A stretch of 64,000 bases of DNA from assembly GCA_016124945.1 (NCBI GenBank), contig WGMT01000004.1, positions 62,001 through 126,000 on the forward strand. The letters run 5' to 3'. How positions within the stretch are numbered: the stretch's first letter is position 1; every line of letters begins with the position of its first letter. Source of the stretch: a bacterium (GTDB lineage: Bacteria > Chloroflexota > Anaerolineae > Caldilineales > Caldilineaceae). Positions 1 to 8,022 of this stretch are shown here, in pieces. Below the pieces are notes generated by a model. The model was given only the letters and a program-made list of their open reading frames with translations, had not been told where the DNA came from and ran no database searches. A program made the translations under genes and the position numbers.

Positions 1-1743
1 GCGTCCACTTTCCAACGTGTCAAAGCGGACGTGCGCCACGCCGGCATCAGGGAAGGTGGGCACGGCAGGGAGGATGTGCATCAAATCGGTGCGGAAGGCC
101 GACCAATCCACGCTCTCTTCGGTGTCCACCAGATCCGTGGCTTCGACGATCTGGCGCAGGCTGTGAAGTAGACGGGCCAGCGCCGCCGTGTCCCGTTCGG
201 CATGAGGACCGACCGTGCAGCGTTCCGCCATGGCCAGGGAAGGCGATGGTGGACCCGACTCGGCGGCATCTTCTCCTTCCTCCTCGACGACCAACCCCAA
301 AATCGCCGACTGAATCCACAACACATAACCGGCATGCACGTCTCGTTCGGGCGGCGTCAGGTGATGGAAGAGTGCGTCCATGCCCTGGCGGATGGCGTCC
401 AGCGTCTCTTCGGGCAGCGTTGCCACCAGGGGACGACCGCTGCGATCTTCGTCCTCGACGTCGGGTGAACCGTCCACGTCGGCGGGTTGTAGGGCGTACT
501 GCCACTGCTCTATCCCTGCCACCACAGGACGCTCACGCGTGAGCCGATCCAGCAGGTCGATCTGCTCCGCGCTGAGCCACGGCGAGACGTCAAAATAGGG
601 CGAACGTAGGCAGTCGAAGGTCTGCCGCCAGGGGAATTTAGGGCTGAGGCGCAGGACGTTGAGCAGCGCCGCCACCGCCGGATTGGTGCCCAGCATCGCT
701 TCCACGGCTACGGGGACACCGTATTCTTCGGCCACAGTCTCAACCAGCCGCCGGTAGAGGCCGGGCTTGGGCGCAAGGATGGCGATCTCGTCGGCAGCCA
801 CGCCGTCGAGGATGAGCTGCTTGGCCCGCCGCAGGGTGATGCGCACCTCTTCCTCGCGCGATGGCGCTTCGACGAGGACAAGATCGTCCGCCGTCGGCGC
901 GGTGACGGGCGACTGCGCGAAGAGTGTCCTGTACAGATGGCCGATGCTGTCCTGGCGCGGGGATGCGGACAGGTGTTGCACGATGGGGTGGAGCGCGTTT
1001 TGCAGGCGGTCACGGGTCATGGACAGGCGGATCATGGCGAGGTCGCCCTGGCTGCGTTGGCCATCCCACAGCAGATAGACGTGGGTCTGCTCGAAACAGG
1101 GGACAAGCCCGGCCAGCAGCTTCAACTGCACCGGCGTAAATTGGTCGAACCCATAAACGAAGAGCGGACCGTCCTGGTTGAAGCAGGTCGGCTCCTGATC
1201 CAACACCTCAGCGGCGAGCCAGAGCAGACCGTCGGCGTCGGAGAGGTGGTTCGTCTGCAAGAACGATTGATAGCGGCTGTAGAGCAGGGCAAGCTGGCGA
1301 TCGCGGTCACTGCCGCTGCGGGCGGCCTCGGCCGTCACCGCTTCGGGGGTGATGCCCTGGCTCTTCATCTCGCGCAGCCAGCCGATGACTACGTCGGTAA
1401 AGCCAGGTTTGTGCCACACCTGCGCAAAGCTCGAAAGTTCCCCATTGTCTGCCATCTGCCGCAGCAGGTGATGGACCAGCCGACGGATGGCCGTGTCCTT
1501 GATCTCGTGGACGCGGTCCGCGTGCGCGGCGTTGAGCACCGCCCGCGCCAGCCCGTAGAACTGCAACGAGCGGACGTTGATGCTGTCGCCCAGATCACGG
1601 CGCAGGCGAGTGATGACCTGTCCACTGGGCAGGAGCAGGTGGACAGGTGCCAGCGCGTCGCCGTCCTTGCGGTGTGTGATTTCGGCGCGCAGGTGGGCCA
1701 GCGCACTGTTGTTGGTTGGGGCGAGATGCAGGGTGCAGGTCAT
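1..1743 (-). CDS. AddB-like / PD-(D/E)XK-family helicase-nuclease protein (3' end beyond window)
   Basis: An open frame of 581 codons starts at ATG 1743 and runs off the left edge without a stop. The N-terminus reads MTCTLHLAPTNNSALAHLR, and near residue 190 there is FVYGFDQFTPVQLKLL, which resembles the 'DGF..FTP.E...L' segment of AddB and related UvrD-like exonuclease subunits. Further motifs typical of the helicase-like core follow: VEAPSREEEVRITLRRAKQL and ILAPKPGLYRRLVETVAEEYGVPV. A classical GxxGxGKT Walker A is not seen at the N-terminus, so ATPase activity may be lost, as in the AddB-like subunits of several phyla. The nuclease domain with its iron-sulfur cysteines would lie beyond the window. 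The role would be in double-strand break end processing with a RecB/AddA-like partner, which is inferred. The family assignment is by pattern only. Confidence 0.6.
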   Translation of the reverse strand, partial: MTCTLHLAPTNNSALAHLRAEITHRKDGDALAPVHLLLPSGQVITRLRRDLGDSINVRSLQFYGLARAVLNAAHADRVHEIKDTAIRRLVHHLLRQMADNGELSSFAQVWHKPGFTDVVIGWLREMKSQGITPEAVTAEAARSGSDRDRQLALLYSRYQSFLQTNHLSDADGLLWLAAEVLDQEPTCFNQDGPLFVYGFDQFTPVQLKLLAGLVPCFEQTHVYLLWDGQRSQGDLAMIRLSMTRDRLQNALHPIVQHLSASPRQDSIGHLYRTLFAQSPVTAPTADDLVLVEAPSREEEVRITLRRAKQLILDGVAADEIAILAPKPGLYRRLVETVAEEYGVPVAVEAMLGTNPAVAALLNVLRLSPKFPWRQTFDCLRSPYFDVSPWLSAEQIDLLDRLTRERPVVAGIEQWQYALQPADVDGSPDVEDEDRSGRPLVATLPEETLDAIRQGMDALFHHLTPPERDVHAGYVLWIQSAILGLVVEEEGEDAAESGPPSPSLAMAERCTVGPHAERDTAALARLLHSLRQIVEATDLVDTEESVDWSAFRTDLMHILPAVPTFPDAGVAHVRFDTLESGR

Positions 1744-2001
1744 GGCAAGTTGGGTCAACTGCAAGGTGGGTGGGAGGCAGTCGGTGTGGGTGCAGTTGTG
1801 GTTCGGGCTGGATACATTGAAACGTTGGCAGCGTGAATAGACGTCTGTCTCAGTATAGAATTTTCTGGGTGGATAGGCAATTGCTTAAACGCTTGCCAAT
1901 GCCGCTGGTCACCGAGTAAGATATCTGTAGTGTTCCCTCTTTTGTCTTTCACACGCCCTGGCAGTGCCGTCTTCGTTGAAAAAATGTGAAAGTGATACTC
2001 T
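1744..2001. other. Intergenic region without recognised gene
   Basis: This 258-base gap separates the divergently read AddB-like gene and the broken NB-ARC gene. Short open frames occur on both strands but none has a convincing ribosome binding site or a recognisable product. Promoters for both genes are expected here, but no hexamer pair with good spacing stands out. Confidence 0.5.
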
Positions 2002-3082
2002 GTGACTGAAGACCATCCCCTCTACACGCCTGTCTATGACGCGCTGCGACAGTGGCGCGATCCAGCGTCTGTGAGCGCGTTGTCTGACCTGTGATTGGTG
2101 CAACATCTCGCCCGTGCAGGATACTCACCGCGTGAATCCGTCCAACAACTCCTACTGCGCCTGATCGAACAACTGGCTGTGCACAATGCTGAGCAAGCCG
2201 CCGTCTTGCGCCTGCGCTACGTGGACGACCTGTCCAGCTATCAGGTCGCGCGTCAATTGGACATTTCTGAAGCCACGCTTTACCGACGGCAGGCCGATGC
2301 TGTGGGGCAACTGGCGCGGCTCCTGGCCGCCGAGGAAGAAGTTGCTGTGCAGAAACATCAGCAGCGCTTTTTGGCGCGACTGGAAGCGCCAAGTTACCAG
2401 ACACTCTTCGGCGTCAACAGGCAGATCGATCACCTGCTCGAACTGCTGGCCAAGGACAACACACCGCAGATTGTGCTGTTGCAGGGCATCGGCGGCATCG
2501 GTAAGACGGCGCTGGCCGACGCGCTGTTGCGCCGCGCCTTTGACGCCGGTCATTTTGCCGATTTCGGCTGGGTCACGGCTAAACGCGACTATCTGCAATT
2601 GGACGGCGCCATCACCTCCATCCCCCGCGCCGCATTGACGGCGGAGGCGCTGATCGAAGGATTGGCGCGTCAACTGCTGGGCGACGCGTTGCCGGCTCCG
2701 TTTTCGTCTGAGCAGGTGACGACGCTCCTGCAAAAGCGATTGCAAGCACAACCGCACCTGCTTGTGGTCGACAACCTCGAAACCGTTGAGGATCTCCATT
2801 CCCTGCTGCCCACACTGCTACCGCAGTGCCTGGGATGCATTGGACGAGGACGCCCGGCAGCTTTTCCTCTGCATGCCGCTTGTGGCGGAGGATGGCGCGG
2901 ATCTTGAATTCATTGAAGCCGTCAGTGGGCTGCATACGCCGTCCCTGCGCCGATCCTTGACGACGTTGATCCAGCGCAACCTGGTCGATCATCGGCGCAA
3001 GGGGTTGCACGAAAGCACCTACACCATCCACAGCCTCACCCGCACCTTCCTCCTCAAACAGGTGGTGCTATGGCAAGAGTAG
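2002..3082 (+). pseudogene. NB-ARC (STAND-type) ATPase gene with HTH N-terminus, disrupted
   Basis: Reading from GTG 2002, a helical N-terminal segment (LYTPVYDALRQWRDP) is followed by an in-frame TGA at 2092-2094 and then continues seamlessly in the same frame (HLARAGYSPRESVQQLLLRL). Next comes a sigma-region-4-like helix-turn-helix (VLRLRYVDDLSSYQVARQLD), a Walker A (GIGGIGKTALAD) and a Walker B-like LLVVDNLE. Around 2820 the frame breaks: after LPTLLPQ the homologous continuation AWDALDEDARQLF...YTIHSLTRTFLL lies in the +2 frame up to the stop at 3080-3082. In intact relatives roughly 130 residues (sensor and winged-helix part) lie between these two blocks, so an internal deletion removed them. 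Stop plus deletion argue for a dead gene, although sequencing or assembly error cannot be excluded. The neighbouring TPR gene starts inside its 3' end. Confidence 0.75.
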
Positions 3083-4278
3083 AGGATGCCCCCGCCTACG
3101 CAAGGCGCTTCATCGGCGGCATTGAACGGAGTGTTCACGTTGTCGCCCTTCGACTTGACGCGTTGGAAAACAATGCAACTATCCCAGCAGCTCTACTGAA
3201 TCAGGTATTGCACACCATCAGCTTTGCTTATGACATGAAGAACGTCTGGCCCGGCCTGCGTAACATACTGCTGAACATGGCACACCGGATGGAAAAAGCC
3301 GGGCATCGAGACGATTGGCATCCTTATCTGGATCACGGCATTGCCGCCAGCGTGCGCTTTCAAGACCCCAAAACAGAGGCGGCGCTGCGCTATCACCTGG
3401 GGATGTTGCACGAGGTATGCAGCCGCTTCCTGGAAGCGGCTGTAGCGTACAAGCAGAGCGCTGAGATATTCGCACAGCAGGCGGACCAACGGAACACGGC
3501 CCGCTCGCTCACGCGCTGCGCCTACATTCACCGTCTACGCAGAGACTTCCCCAACGCAGAAGCATTGGTCGCCCAGGCACTTTCTCTGCTCGAACGCGAC
3601 GATCCAGAACGCGCAGATCGTGAGTTCACCCTGGGCACTATCGCCTATGACAAACGCCAGTGGGGCGAAGCCGAGACCCATCTCCGGGCAGCGGTGAGCA
3701 TCTGGGAAAAGACGCAAGATCCCTATCGGATTGCACTCAGTCTGCGTAATCTTGGCCCAGCCCTCCACATGCAAGGTCGTCTCGATGAAGCCATTCAGTG
3801 TTACGAAACCGCCTTGCTTCTATTGGAAGAAAACCCCGATCCCTTGCACAAATCCGGCACCTACATGAACCTGGGCATCGCCTATTCCTTGAAAGGCGAG
3901 ACTGAATCTGCGCTCGCCGCCTACGGACAGGCAGAGCGGATCTTTCGTCTTTTGCACGATGACCTGCGTCTGGCCCGGCTCTACACAAATCTGGCGATTG
4001 AACATCAAACGCATGAGCATTGGCAAGTCGCAGAGTCCTACTGCCTTCAAGCCAGTCATCTCTGGCAGAAATTGGGCAACACGCGCTCAGTCATCAACGT
4101 CATGGACGTACTCGCCCTGACCTACCTCGGCATGAACCGACCGCAGCGAGCAAGCGAAGTGTTGCACGACGCCCTTGCCCTCCTCGACACCATCCCTGAT
4201 GATCCAGACGGTGACACACTTCGCCAAACACTGCTTGAGGATCTGGAGGATGTTCGTTTGCGTATGAGTTTCCAGTAG
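3070..4278 (+). CDS. TPR-repeat protein, partner of the NB-ARC gene
   Basis: A 402-residue protein starts at ATG 3070, overlapping the end of the NB-ARC remnant by 13 bases, which indicates former translational coupling. The C-terminal two thirds consist of tetratricopeptide repeats, with typical segments such as ALRYHLGMLHEVCSRFLEAA, LRNLGPALHMQGRLDEAI, YMNLGIAYSLKGETESALAA and LYTNLAIEHQTHEHWQVA. The N-terminal 100 residues are helical without a known motif. In many Chloroflexota the NTPase and TPR modules form one polypeptide or a pair, with TPRs acting as the sensor or partner-binding arm. Whether this served signalling, transcription control or defence cannot be told from the sequence. 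With the ATPase partner broken, this gene may be orphaned, yet it has no internal stops. Confidence 0.75.
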   Translation: MARVEDAPAYARRFIGGIERSVHVVALRLDALENNATIPAALLNQVLHTISFAYDMKNVWPGLRNILLNMAHRMEKAGHRDDWHPYLDHGIAASVRFQDPKTEAALRYHLGMLHEVCSRFLEAAVAYKQSAEIFAQQADQRNTARSLTRCAYIHRLRRDFPNAEALVAQALSLLERDDPERADREFTLGTIAYDKRQWGEAETHLRAAVSIWEKTQDPYRIALSLRNLGPALHMQGRLDEAIQCYETALLLLEENPDPLHKSGTYMNLGIAYSLKGETESALAAYGQAERIFRLLHDDLRLARLYTNLAIEHQTHEHWQVAESYCLQASHLWQKLGNTRSVINVMDVLALTYLGMNRPQRASEVLHDALALLDTIPDDPDGDTLRQTLLEDLEDVRLRMSFQ

Positions 4279-4391
4279 TGCCTGTTCAATCTTTGCGAGG
4301 AGCGCTTTCTGTAGACATCAATCACGAACGTAGTTTTTTCTTGGAGGATTCCGTGAAGCCAGAGGAGGCAGAGAACCATCTACAGATCGAC

Positions 4392-4453
4392 TTGACAGGG
4401 TCAGGGGCGTGAAGTTATTCTACAAGGAGAGACAGTTTGTCTACCATTGTAGA
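4392..4453 (+). promoter_or_regulatory. Promoter and nested-palindrome operator of vapBC
   Basis: TTGACA at 4392-4397 and TATTCT at 4416-4421 are separated by 18 bases. Overlapping and following the -10 is a pair of nested inverted repeats: TCTACAA (4419-4425) with TTGTAGA (4447-4453), and inside it AGACA with TGTCT. This is the expected place and form for autorepression by a VapB-VapC complex. Sequence inspection only. Confidence 0.55.
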
Positions 4454-4468
4454 AAGGATGTGGTCATC

Positions 4469-4726
4469 TTGGCTCTGAATATTAAAAGCAGAGAAGCCCA
4501 TGAATTAGCGGCAGAACTTGCCGGTTTGACTGGCAAGAGCATGACCGCAGTTGTCATTGACGCCTTGTCCGCCGCGCTTGATGAACAGCGAAGATCGATG
4601 GAAAAGGAAGTGCGAGCACAAGAACTGATGGAGCTCGGTCGACGGTGTGCAGCCCATCTACACAGCCATGCAACCGCAGTTCAGCATGGAGAGATGCTGT
4701 ATGACGAACGCGGGTTGCCGCAATGA
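4469..4726 (+). CDS. vapB: VapB-type antitoxin (Psk/Rv0623-like family)
   Basis: The protein begins (M)ALNIKSREAHELAAELAGL, the hallmark of the Rv0623-like type II antitoxins ('ALNIK..EAH.LA.ELA..TG.S.T.AV..AL'). It has 85 residues if translation starts at TTG 4469, which is preceded by AGAAAGGA at good distance; the in-frame GTG at 4460 is an alternative. The N-terminal part would be the DNA-binding ribbon-helix-helix-like segment, and the C-terminal helix (ELMELGRRCAAHLHSHAT) would wrap the toxin. The last four bases overlap the start of vapC (ATGA), so the two are cotranslated. It neutralises the VapC ribonuclease and represses the operon. Confidence 0.85.
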   Translation: MALNIKSREAHELAAELAGLTGKSMTAVVIDALSAALDEQRRSMEKEVRAQELMELGRRCAAHLHSHATAVQHGEMLYDERGLPQ

Positions 4727-5118
4727 TCGTAGACACATCCGCTGTGCTTGCAATTTTGTACCAGGAGGAAGACGCTGCCGACTTTGCAGAAGCAATTGCC
4801 GCTGCACAGGTCAGTCGGATGTCGGCGGCAAACTTCCTCGAAGCTGCGATCAACGTAGATATGCATGGTGATGCAGAAGCGAGTCGTCAGTTAGACGCCT
4901 TCATCCGTCCTGCAGGTATTGTGATCGATCCTGTCACGCTAGAACAAGTACAAATTGCTCGACAGGCTTACATCGATTTCGGCAAAGGCAGGCACCCGGC
5001 CGGGCTGAATTTTGGAGATTGTTTTGCCTACGCGCTAGCGCGCATCACAAGAGAACCTTTGCTGTTTAAGGGCGACGACTTCTCCAAGACAGATGTGAGC
5101 CTGTATCGGCGAGCCTGA
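4723..5118 (+). CDS. vapC: VapC-type PIN-domain ribonuclease toxin
   Basis: A 131-residue PIN domain. The metal-binding acidic residues are visible: D4 in MIVDTSAVLAIL, E40 in NFLEAA, D99 in NFGDCFAYALA, and D118/D119 in FKGDDF. The full domain length and intact active site suggest an active toxin that cleaves RNA, usually tRNA, when VapB is degraded. The start overlaps the vapB stop by four bases. Such pairs commonly ride on integrative elements, which fits the integrase and primase remnants just downstream. The target RNA is unknown. Confidence 0.9.
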   Translation: MIVDTSAVLAILYQEEDAADFAEAIAAAQVSRMSAANFLEAAINVDMHGDAEASRQLDAFIRPAGIVIDPVTLEQVQIARQAYIDFGKGRHPAGLNFGDCFAYALARITREPLLFKGDDFSKTDVSLYRRA

Positions 5119-5164
5119 CATACAGTCATGCGGACTGACGCAAAGCGAAAAATGGAGCGTTCGT

Positions 5165-5794
5165 TCAAGCGAAGGGCGGCACCTTCCCGCTTGCTTTGCT
5201 CTTCTGGATGGCGTAGGCGATGGTGTTGCTGCCGTAAGTGTCGCTACCACGCCGTTCGTCCCATTTGTCGCGCATCAGTCCACCGACGCGGAAAAGACGA
5301 TCCATGCGCTGGGCGTCGCCCTGGGTGTAGTAGGCGAGTTTGCGGCAGAGCGCAGCGTCGGCGGCACGATCACCGCCGTAGCGCGAGGCGTCCCCGCGCC
5401 ACAGCGGATCGAACTCAGCGTCGACCCGTGACATCAGGGTGATCAGCTTGTTGACAATCTCCATTGCCCACGGTTTGATCTCCCCGCGGCGGACGCAGTT
5501 GTCGAGGTCGATGCCCACAAACGGGTCCTCCGCCGTGAGGACGAAGCCGACGCCACTCACCTGCTGGGGATGGCTGCGCACGTAATCCACCGCCTGTGAG
5601 AAGTCGGCCCACTGCGCAGGATCATGCGCGTTGATGACTTCACCGCTGAAGGGCGAACAGGGCAACTTGTCCGTCTTCCCCGCCCGCTTCTTCGAGGGGA
5701 CGGCGCGGTAGCAGATCCACTGGCGGCGCACCTGCAATTCGTGCGGCACGTTGTGAATCTGCGCGAGGACGTCTTGAAAAGCACTCGCGCTCAT
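5165..5794 (-). CDS. Primase-polymerase-like replication protein, internally shortened
   Basis: The 209-residue frame joins two recognisable halves. Residues 20-110 resemble the N-terminal PrimPol part of phage and plasmid primases (WICYRAVPSKKRAGKTDKLP, then GVGFVLTAEDPFVGIDLDNC, where IDLD is the catalytic metal motif). From about residue 125 onward it matches the C-terminal helix-bundle domain found in NrS-1-type phage polymerases (FDPLWRGDASRYGGDRAADA, LFRVGGLMRDKWDERRGSDT). In family members a long stretch including the SPSGxG-type motif lies between them; here it is missing while the frame is preserved. The start ATG 5794 has a clear AGGAG. The gene belongs to the element marked by the downstream integrase. 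It is probably inactive, a remnant of a replication protein. Confidence 0.65.
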   Translation of the reverse strand: MSASAFQDVLAQIHNVPHELQVRRQWICYRAVPSKKRAGKTDKLPCSPFSGEVINAHDPAQWADFSQAVDYVRSHPQQVSGVGFVLTAEDPFVGIDLDNCVRRGEIKPWAMEIVNKLITLMSRVDAEFDPLWRGDASRYGGDRAADAALCRKLAYYTQGDAQRMDRLFRVGGLMRDKWDERRGSDTYGSNTIAYAIQKSKASGKVPPFA

Positions 5795-5880
5795 GTTAAA
5801 CTCCTATATGAAATGACAGGCAACCGGCTGGCCCGCTGTGTTGCCCACGAAGTTGTTTCACCCAAATGCCCGCCGCATTG

Positions 5881-5912
5881 CCATCGCTCTAGCCCGCCGG
5901 CTAGGGCGATGG
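5881..5912. repeat. 32-base inverted repeat between integrase and primase gene
   Basis: CCATCGCTCTAGCC and GGCTAGGGCGATGG form a 14-base-pair stem with one G-U type mismatch and a four-base CGCC loop. It lies just beyond the integrase stop. No T-run follows on either strand, so it is not a standard intrinsic terminator; it could be a recombination or REP-like element. Confidence 0.6.
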
Positions 5913-5935
5913 GCGTTTCTGGGGCGGTTTTCGCG

Positions 5936-6694
5936 TCAGTGTGGTTGAGACTTGCGCAGCATGTTGTCCACCGCGCCGTGCCGCTGGTGCGCCTGCGCCA
6001 GGTCGCTTTCCACCAGTGCCAGGTAGCGCTGAAGCACCGTCAGGTCGGCGTGACCCATCAATTTGCGCAGCTCATAGATCGACATGCCATTGCGCAGGCT
6101 CCACAGGGCGAAGGTGCGGCGGAAGCGATGCGGGGTGACGTCCTTGATGCCGGTTTCCTCGCTCAAGCGCCGGAACATCAACCGCAGCGCGTTGTAGGTC
6201 ATCGGCTCGGAGGTGTCGCGCACGGTGACCCAGAGCGGCTCTGCCGGATCAGGGCGGCCACGTTCGATGAAGTAGCGCAGCAGTTGCTTCAGCGACCTTG
6301 CCCCCAGGTAGACAAGCCGTTCCTTGCGGTTCTTGCCCAGCACCTTGACAGTGCCCTGCTCCACATCGAGGTCACCGCCGGTCCAGGACAGGAACTCGTT
6401 GGCCCGGCAGCCGGTGTCCAGCAAACAAAGGATGATCGCTTTGTCCCGCTCATTTTGCGACGCGTCGAGCAACTTCTGGACCTCTTCCGGCTCCAGCGCT
6501 GGGTGAATCTCCTCTTCGACGCGCGGCATGCGCACGCGCTTCATGGGCGACGTGTCGATCCACTCTTCGTTGACACAGAAATTGCAGAAGGTCTTGATGG
6601 CGCGCGCTGCTGCGTGCTGGCTGTGACTGGCCAGCCCGCGCTCATCCAACGCAGGTGTACTGGTACCGGATGGGGTACTCTGGTCGAAGTGCAT
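5936..6694 (-). CDS. Tyrosine recombinase / integrase
   Basis: A 252-residue protein with all catalytic positions of the phage integrase family: R in GCRANEFL, K in GKNRKERLVYL, HRFRR (HxxR), the second H in LMGHADLTVL, and the nucleophile Y in LQRYLALV. The N-terminal core-binding (SAM-like) domain seems short: only its second half is recognisable (SQHAAARAIKTFCNFCVNEE), and the first 25 residues have no family look. The family usually has about 300 residues, so the N-terminus may have been lost. It lies 60 bases from the 3' end of tRNA-Arg(CCT), on the same strand, the usual arrangement for an element integrated at a tRNA gene. It would catalyse excision and integration. Confidence 0.88.
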   Translation of the reverse strand: MHFDQSTPSGTSTPALDERGLASHSQHAAARAIKTFCNFCVNEEWIDTSPMKRVRMPRVEEEIHPALEPEEVQKLLDASQNERDKAIILCLLDTGCRANEFLSWTGGDLDVEQGTVKVLGKNRKERLVYLGARSLKQLLRYFIERGRPDPAEPLWVTVRDTSEPMTYNALRLMFRRLSEETGIKDVTPHRFRRTFALWSLRNGMSIYELRKLMGHADLTVLQRYLALVESDLAQAHQRHGAVDNMLRKSQPH

Positions 6695-6754
6695 AAAAAA
6701 GCCGCTCCTCTCGTGGTAGAAGGCATCTCTACCAGAGAGAAACGGGCAAGTGTG

Positions 6755-6827
6755 CGCCCCCGGCGGGAGTCGAACCCACGACCAAAGGTTTAGGAAACCT
6801 CTGCTCTATCCTCTGAGCTACGGGGGC
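6755..6827 (-). tRNA. tRNA-Arg(CCT)
   Basis: The minus strand folds into a full cloverleaf: acceptor GCCCCCG/CGGGGGC, D arm GCTC/GAGC, anticodon loop TTCCTAA (anticodon CCT, decoding AGG) with stem GAGGT/ACCTT, and T arm GTGGG-TTCGACT-CCCGC. The discriminator base is G and CCA is not encoded. It lies just upstream of the integrase and is the probable attachment site of the element to the left. Confidence 0.95.
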
Positions 6828-6909
6828 AAAATGTTCTGATTTGAACCAGGATACGATAGCACAAACCGCCAAGACCGTCAAAAGCGCACCCAATTTCAGA
6901 CCGGCGTCG

Positions 6910-6981
6910 CACCAGTGCCAGGCACGGGCCAGCGGATCCACGTCAGCACAAAAAGAGTCTGGCCCGTGCCTGGCACTGGTG
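6910..6981. repeat. 22-bp perfect inverted repeat with 28-base spacer
   Basis: Arms at 6910-6931 and 6960-6981 are exact reverse complements. Each arm holds the self-complementary core GTGCCAGGCAC, so each arm can also fold on itself. It sits between the tRNA and the moxR operon. The form is that of a dispersed REP/MITE-like element; only one copy is seen in the window. Confidence 0.75.
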
Positions 6982-7071
6982 ACGACCAATCCGCGTTAGG
7001 TGACCAACTGCTTTTGCGGTACAATCAGGCCATCAACCCGTCCCCTTCCTCCTCTAGAAAAGCGGTCGCCC

Positions 7072-8019
7072 ATGCAGCGCGTTCAGGAATTCGCCCAACG
7101 CATTCAGGAAAATGTTGAGCAGGTCATTGTCGGCAAGCGGACGGTGGTGGAGTCGCTCGTCATTGCCCTCCTCTGCGAAGGACACGTCCTCCTCGAAGAT
7201 GTGCCCGGCGTGGGCAAGACGATGCTGGCCCGCTCCCTGGCTATGAGCCTGGGTGTCGATTTCCGCCGTCTGCAATGTACGCCCGACTTGCTGCCCAGCG
7301 ACATCACCGGCGTCAGCATCTTCAATCAGGAGACGCGCCAGTTCGAGTTTCGGCCCGGCCCAGCGTTTACCCATATTCTGCTGGCCGACGAGATCAACCG
7401 CGCCACGCCACGTACCCAGGCCGCCTTGCTCGAAGCAATGGGCGAACGCCAGATTACGGCAGACGGTGAAACCCGTATCCTGCCCCGTCCCTTTCTGGTG
7501 CTGGCTACCCAGAACCCTGTGGAATACGAAGGCACCTTTCCACTGCCCGAAGCGCAGTTAGATCGCTTCCTCTTCAAACTCAGCTTGGGCTATCTCTCCA
7601 GCGCTGAAGAAAGTGCCATGCTTCAAAATTTAGGACGTCGTCACCCCATCGAAACGCTCAGCAGCGTCGTCGACGGGCTGGACGCGCCCAAACTAGCCGA
7701 GGAACTGTGGACGATTACCGTTTCCGAGAGTGTGCGCGACTACATCGTGGCCCTCGTCCACGCCACAAGGACACACACCGATCTGGCGTTGGGTGCCAGC
7801 CCTCGTGGATCACTGGCCCTCTTCCGCAGCGCCCAGGCCCGCGCCGCCCTGCAAGGACGCGACTACGTCCTCCCCGACGATGTACAGGCACTAGCCCCGC
7901 TGGTGCTGCCCCACCGCTGTATCGTCCGCCCCGACAGCGCCCTGCGCGGACGCAGCGCCGAACAGATCGTCGCCGGTCTGCTCGAACAGGTGCCGGTAAA
8001 TTTGGGGGCAATGCCCTAA
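7072..8019 (+). CDS. MoxR family AAA+ ATPase
   Basis: A 315-residue MoxR/RavA-type ATPase. Walker A is EDVPGVGKTMLA and Walker B is ILLADEINRATP, followed by the family stretch QAALLEAMGERQIT, sensor I LATQNPVEYEGTFPLPEAQL and the arginine-finger region QLDRFLFKL; the C-terminal lid has LGASPRGSLAL. The ATG at 7072 is chosen because it gives the normal family length; the frame is open further upstream without support. It is the first gene of a three-gene operon with a DUF58 protein and a DUF4129 membrane protein, a common arrangement in which MoxR acts as a chaperone-like motor on the DUF58/VWA partner. The exact substrate is unknown. Confidence 0.92.
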   Translation: MQRVQEFAQRIQENVEQVIVGKRTVVESLVIALLCEGHVLLEDVPGVGKTMLARSLAMSLGVDFRRLQCTPDLLPSDITGVSIFNQETRQFEFRPGPAFTHILLADEINRATPRTQAALLEAMGERQITADGETRILPRPFLVLATQNPVEYEGTFPLPEAQLDRFLFKLSLGYLSSAEESAMLQNLGRRHPIETLSSVVDGLDAPKLAEELWTITVSESVRDYIVALVHATRTHTDLALGASPRGSLALFRSAQARAALQGRDYVLPDDVQALAPLVLPHRCIVRPDSALRGRSAEQIVAGLLEQVPVNLGAMP

Positions 8020-8022
8020 ACA

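Noticed and set aside
1141-1155. GTCGAACCCA match to the 3' part of tRNA-Arg as possible attL
   Set aside because: The match is only about ten bases, lies inside the AddB-like coding sequence and encodes its GFDQ motif; it is best explained by chance.
937-1836. Open frame of about 300 codons on the plus strand
   Set aside because: It is the antisense of the AddB-like gene, whose minus-strand reading gives recognisable motifs; the plus-strand translation has none.
2092-2094. TGA as a recoded (selenocysteine or readthrough) codon
   Set aside because: No SECIS-like structure follows, and the same gene carries a frame-changing deletion downstream, so simple decay or sequencing error is more likely.
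5624-6793. 389-codon plus-strand open frame over the integrase
   Set aside because: Antisense of the integrase gene, whose catalytic residues are all in the minus-strand frame.
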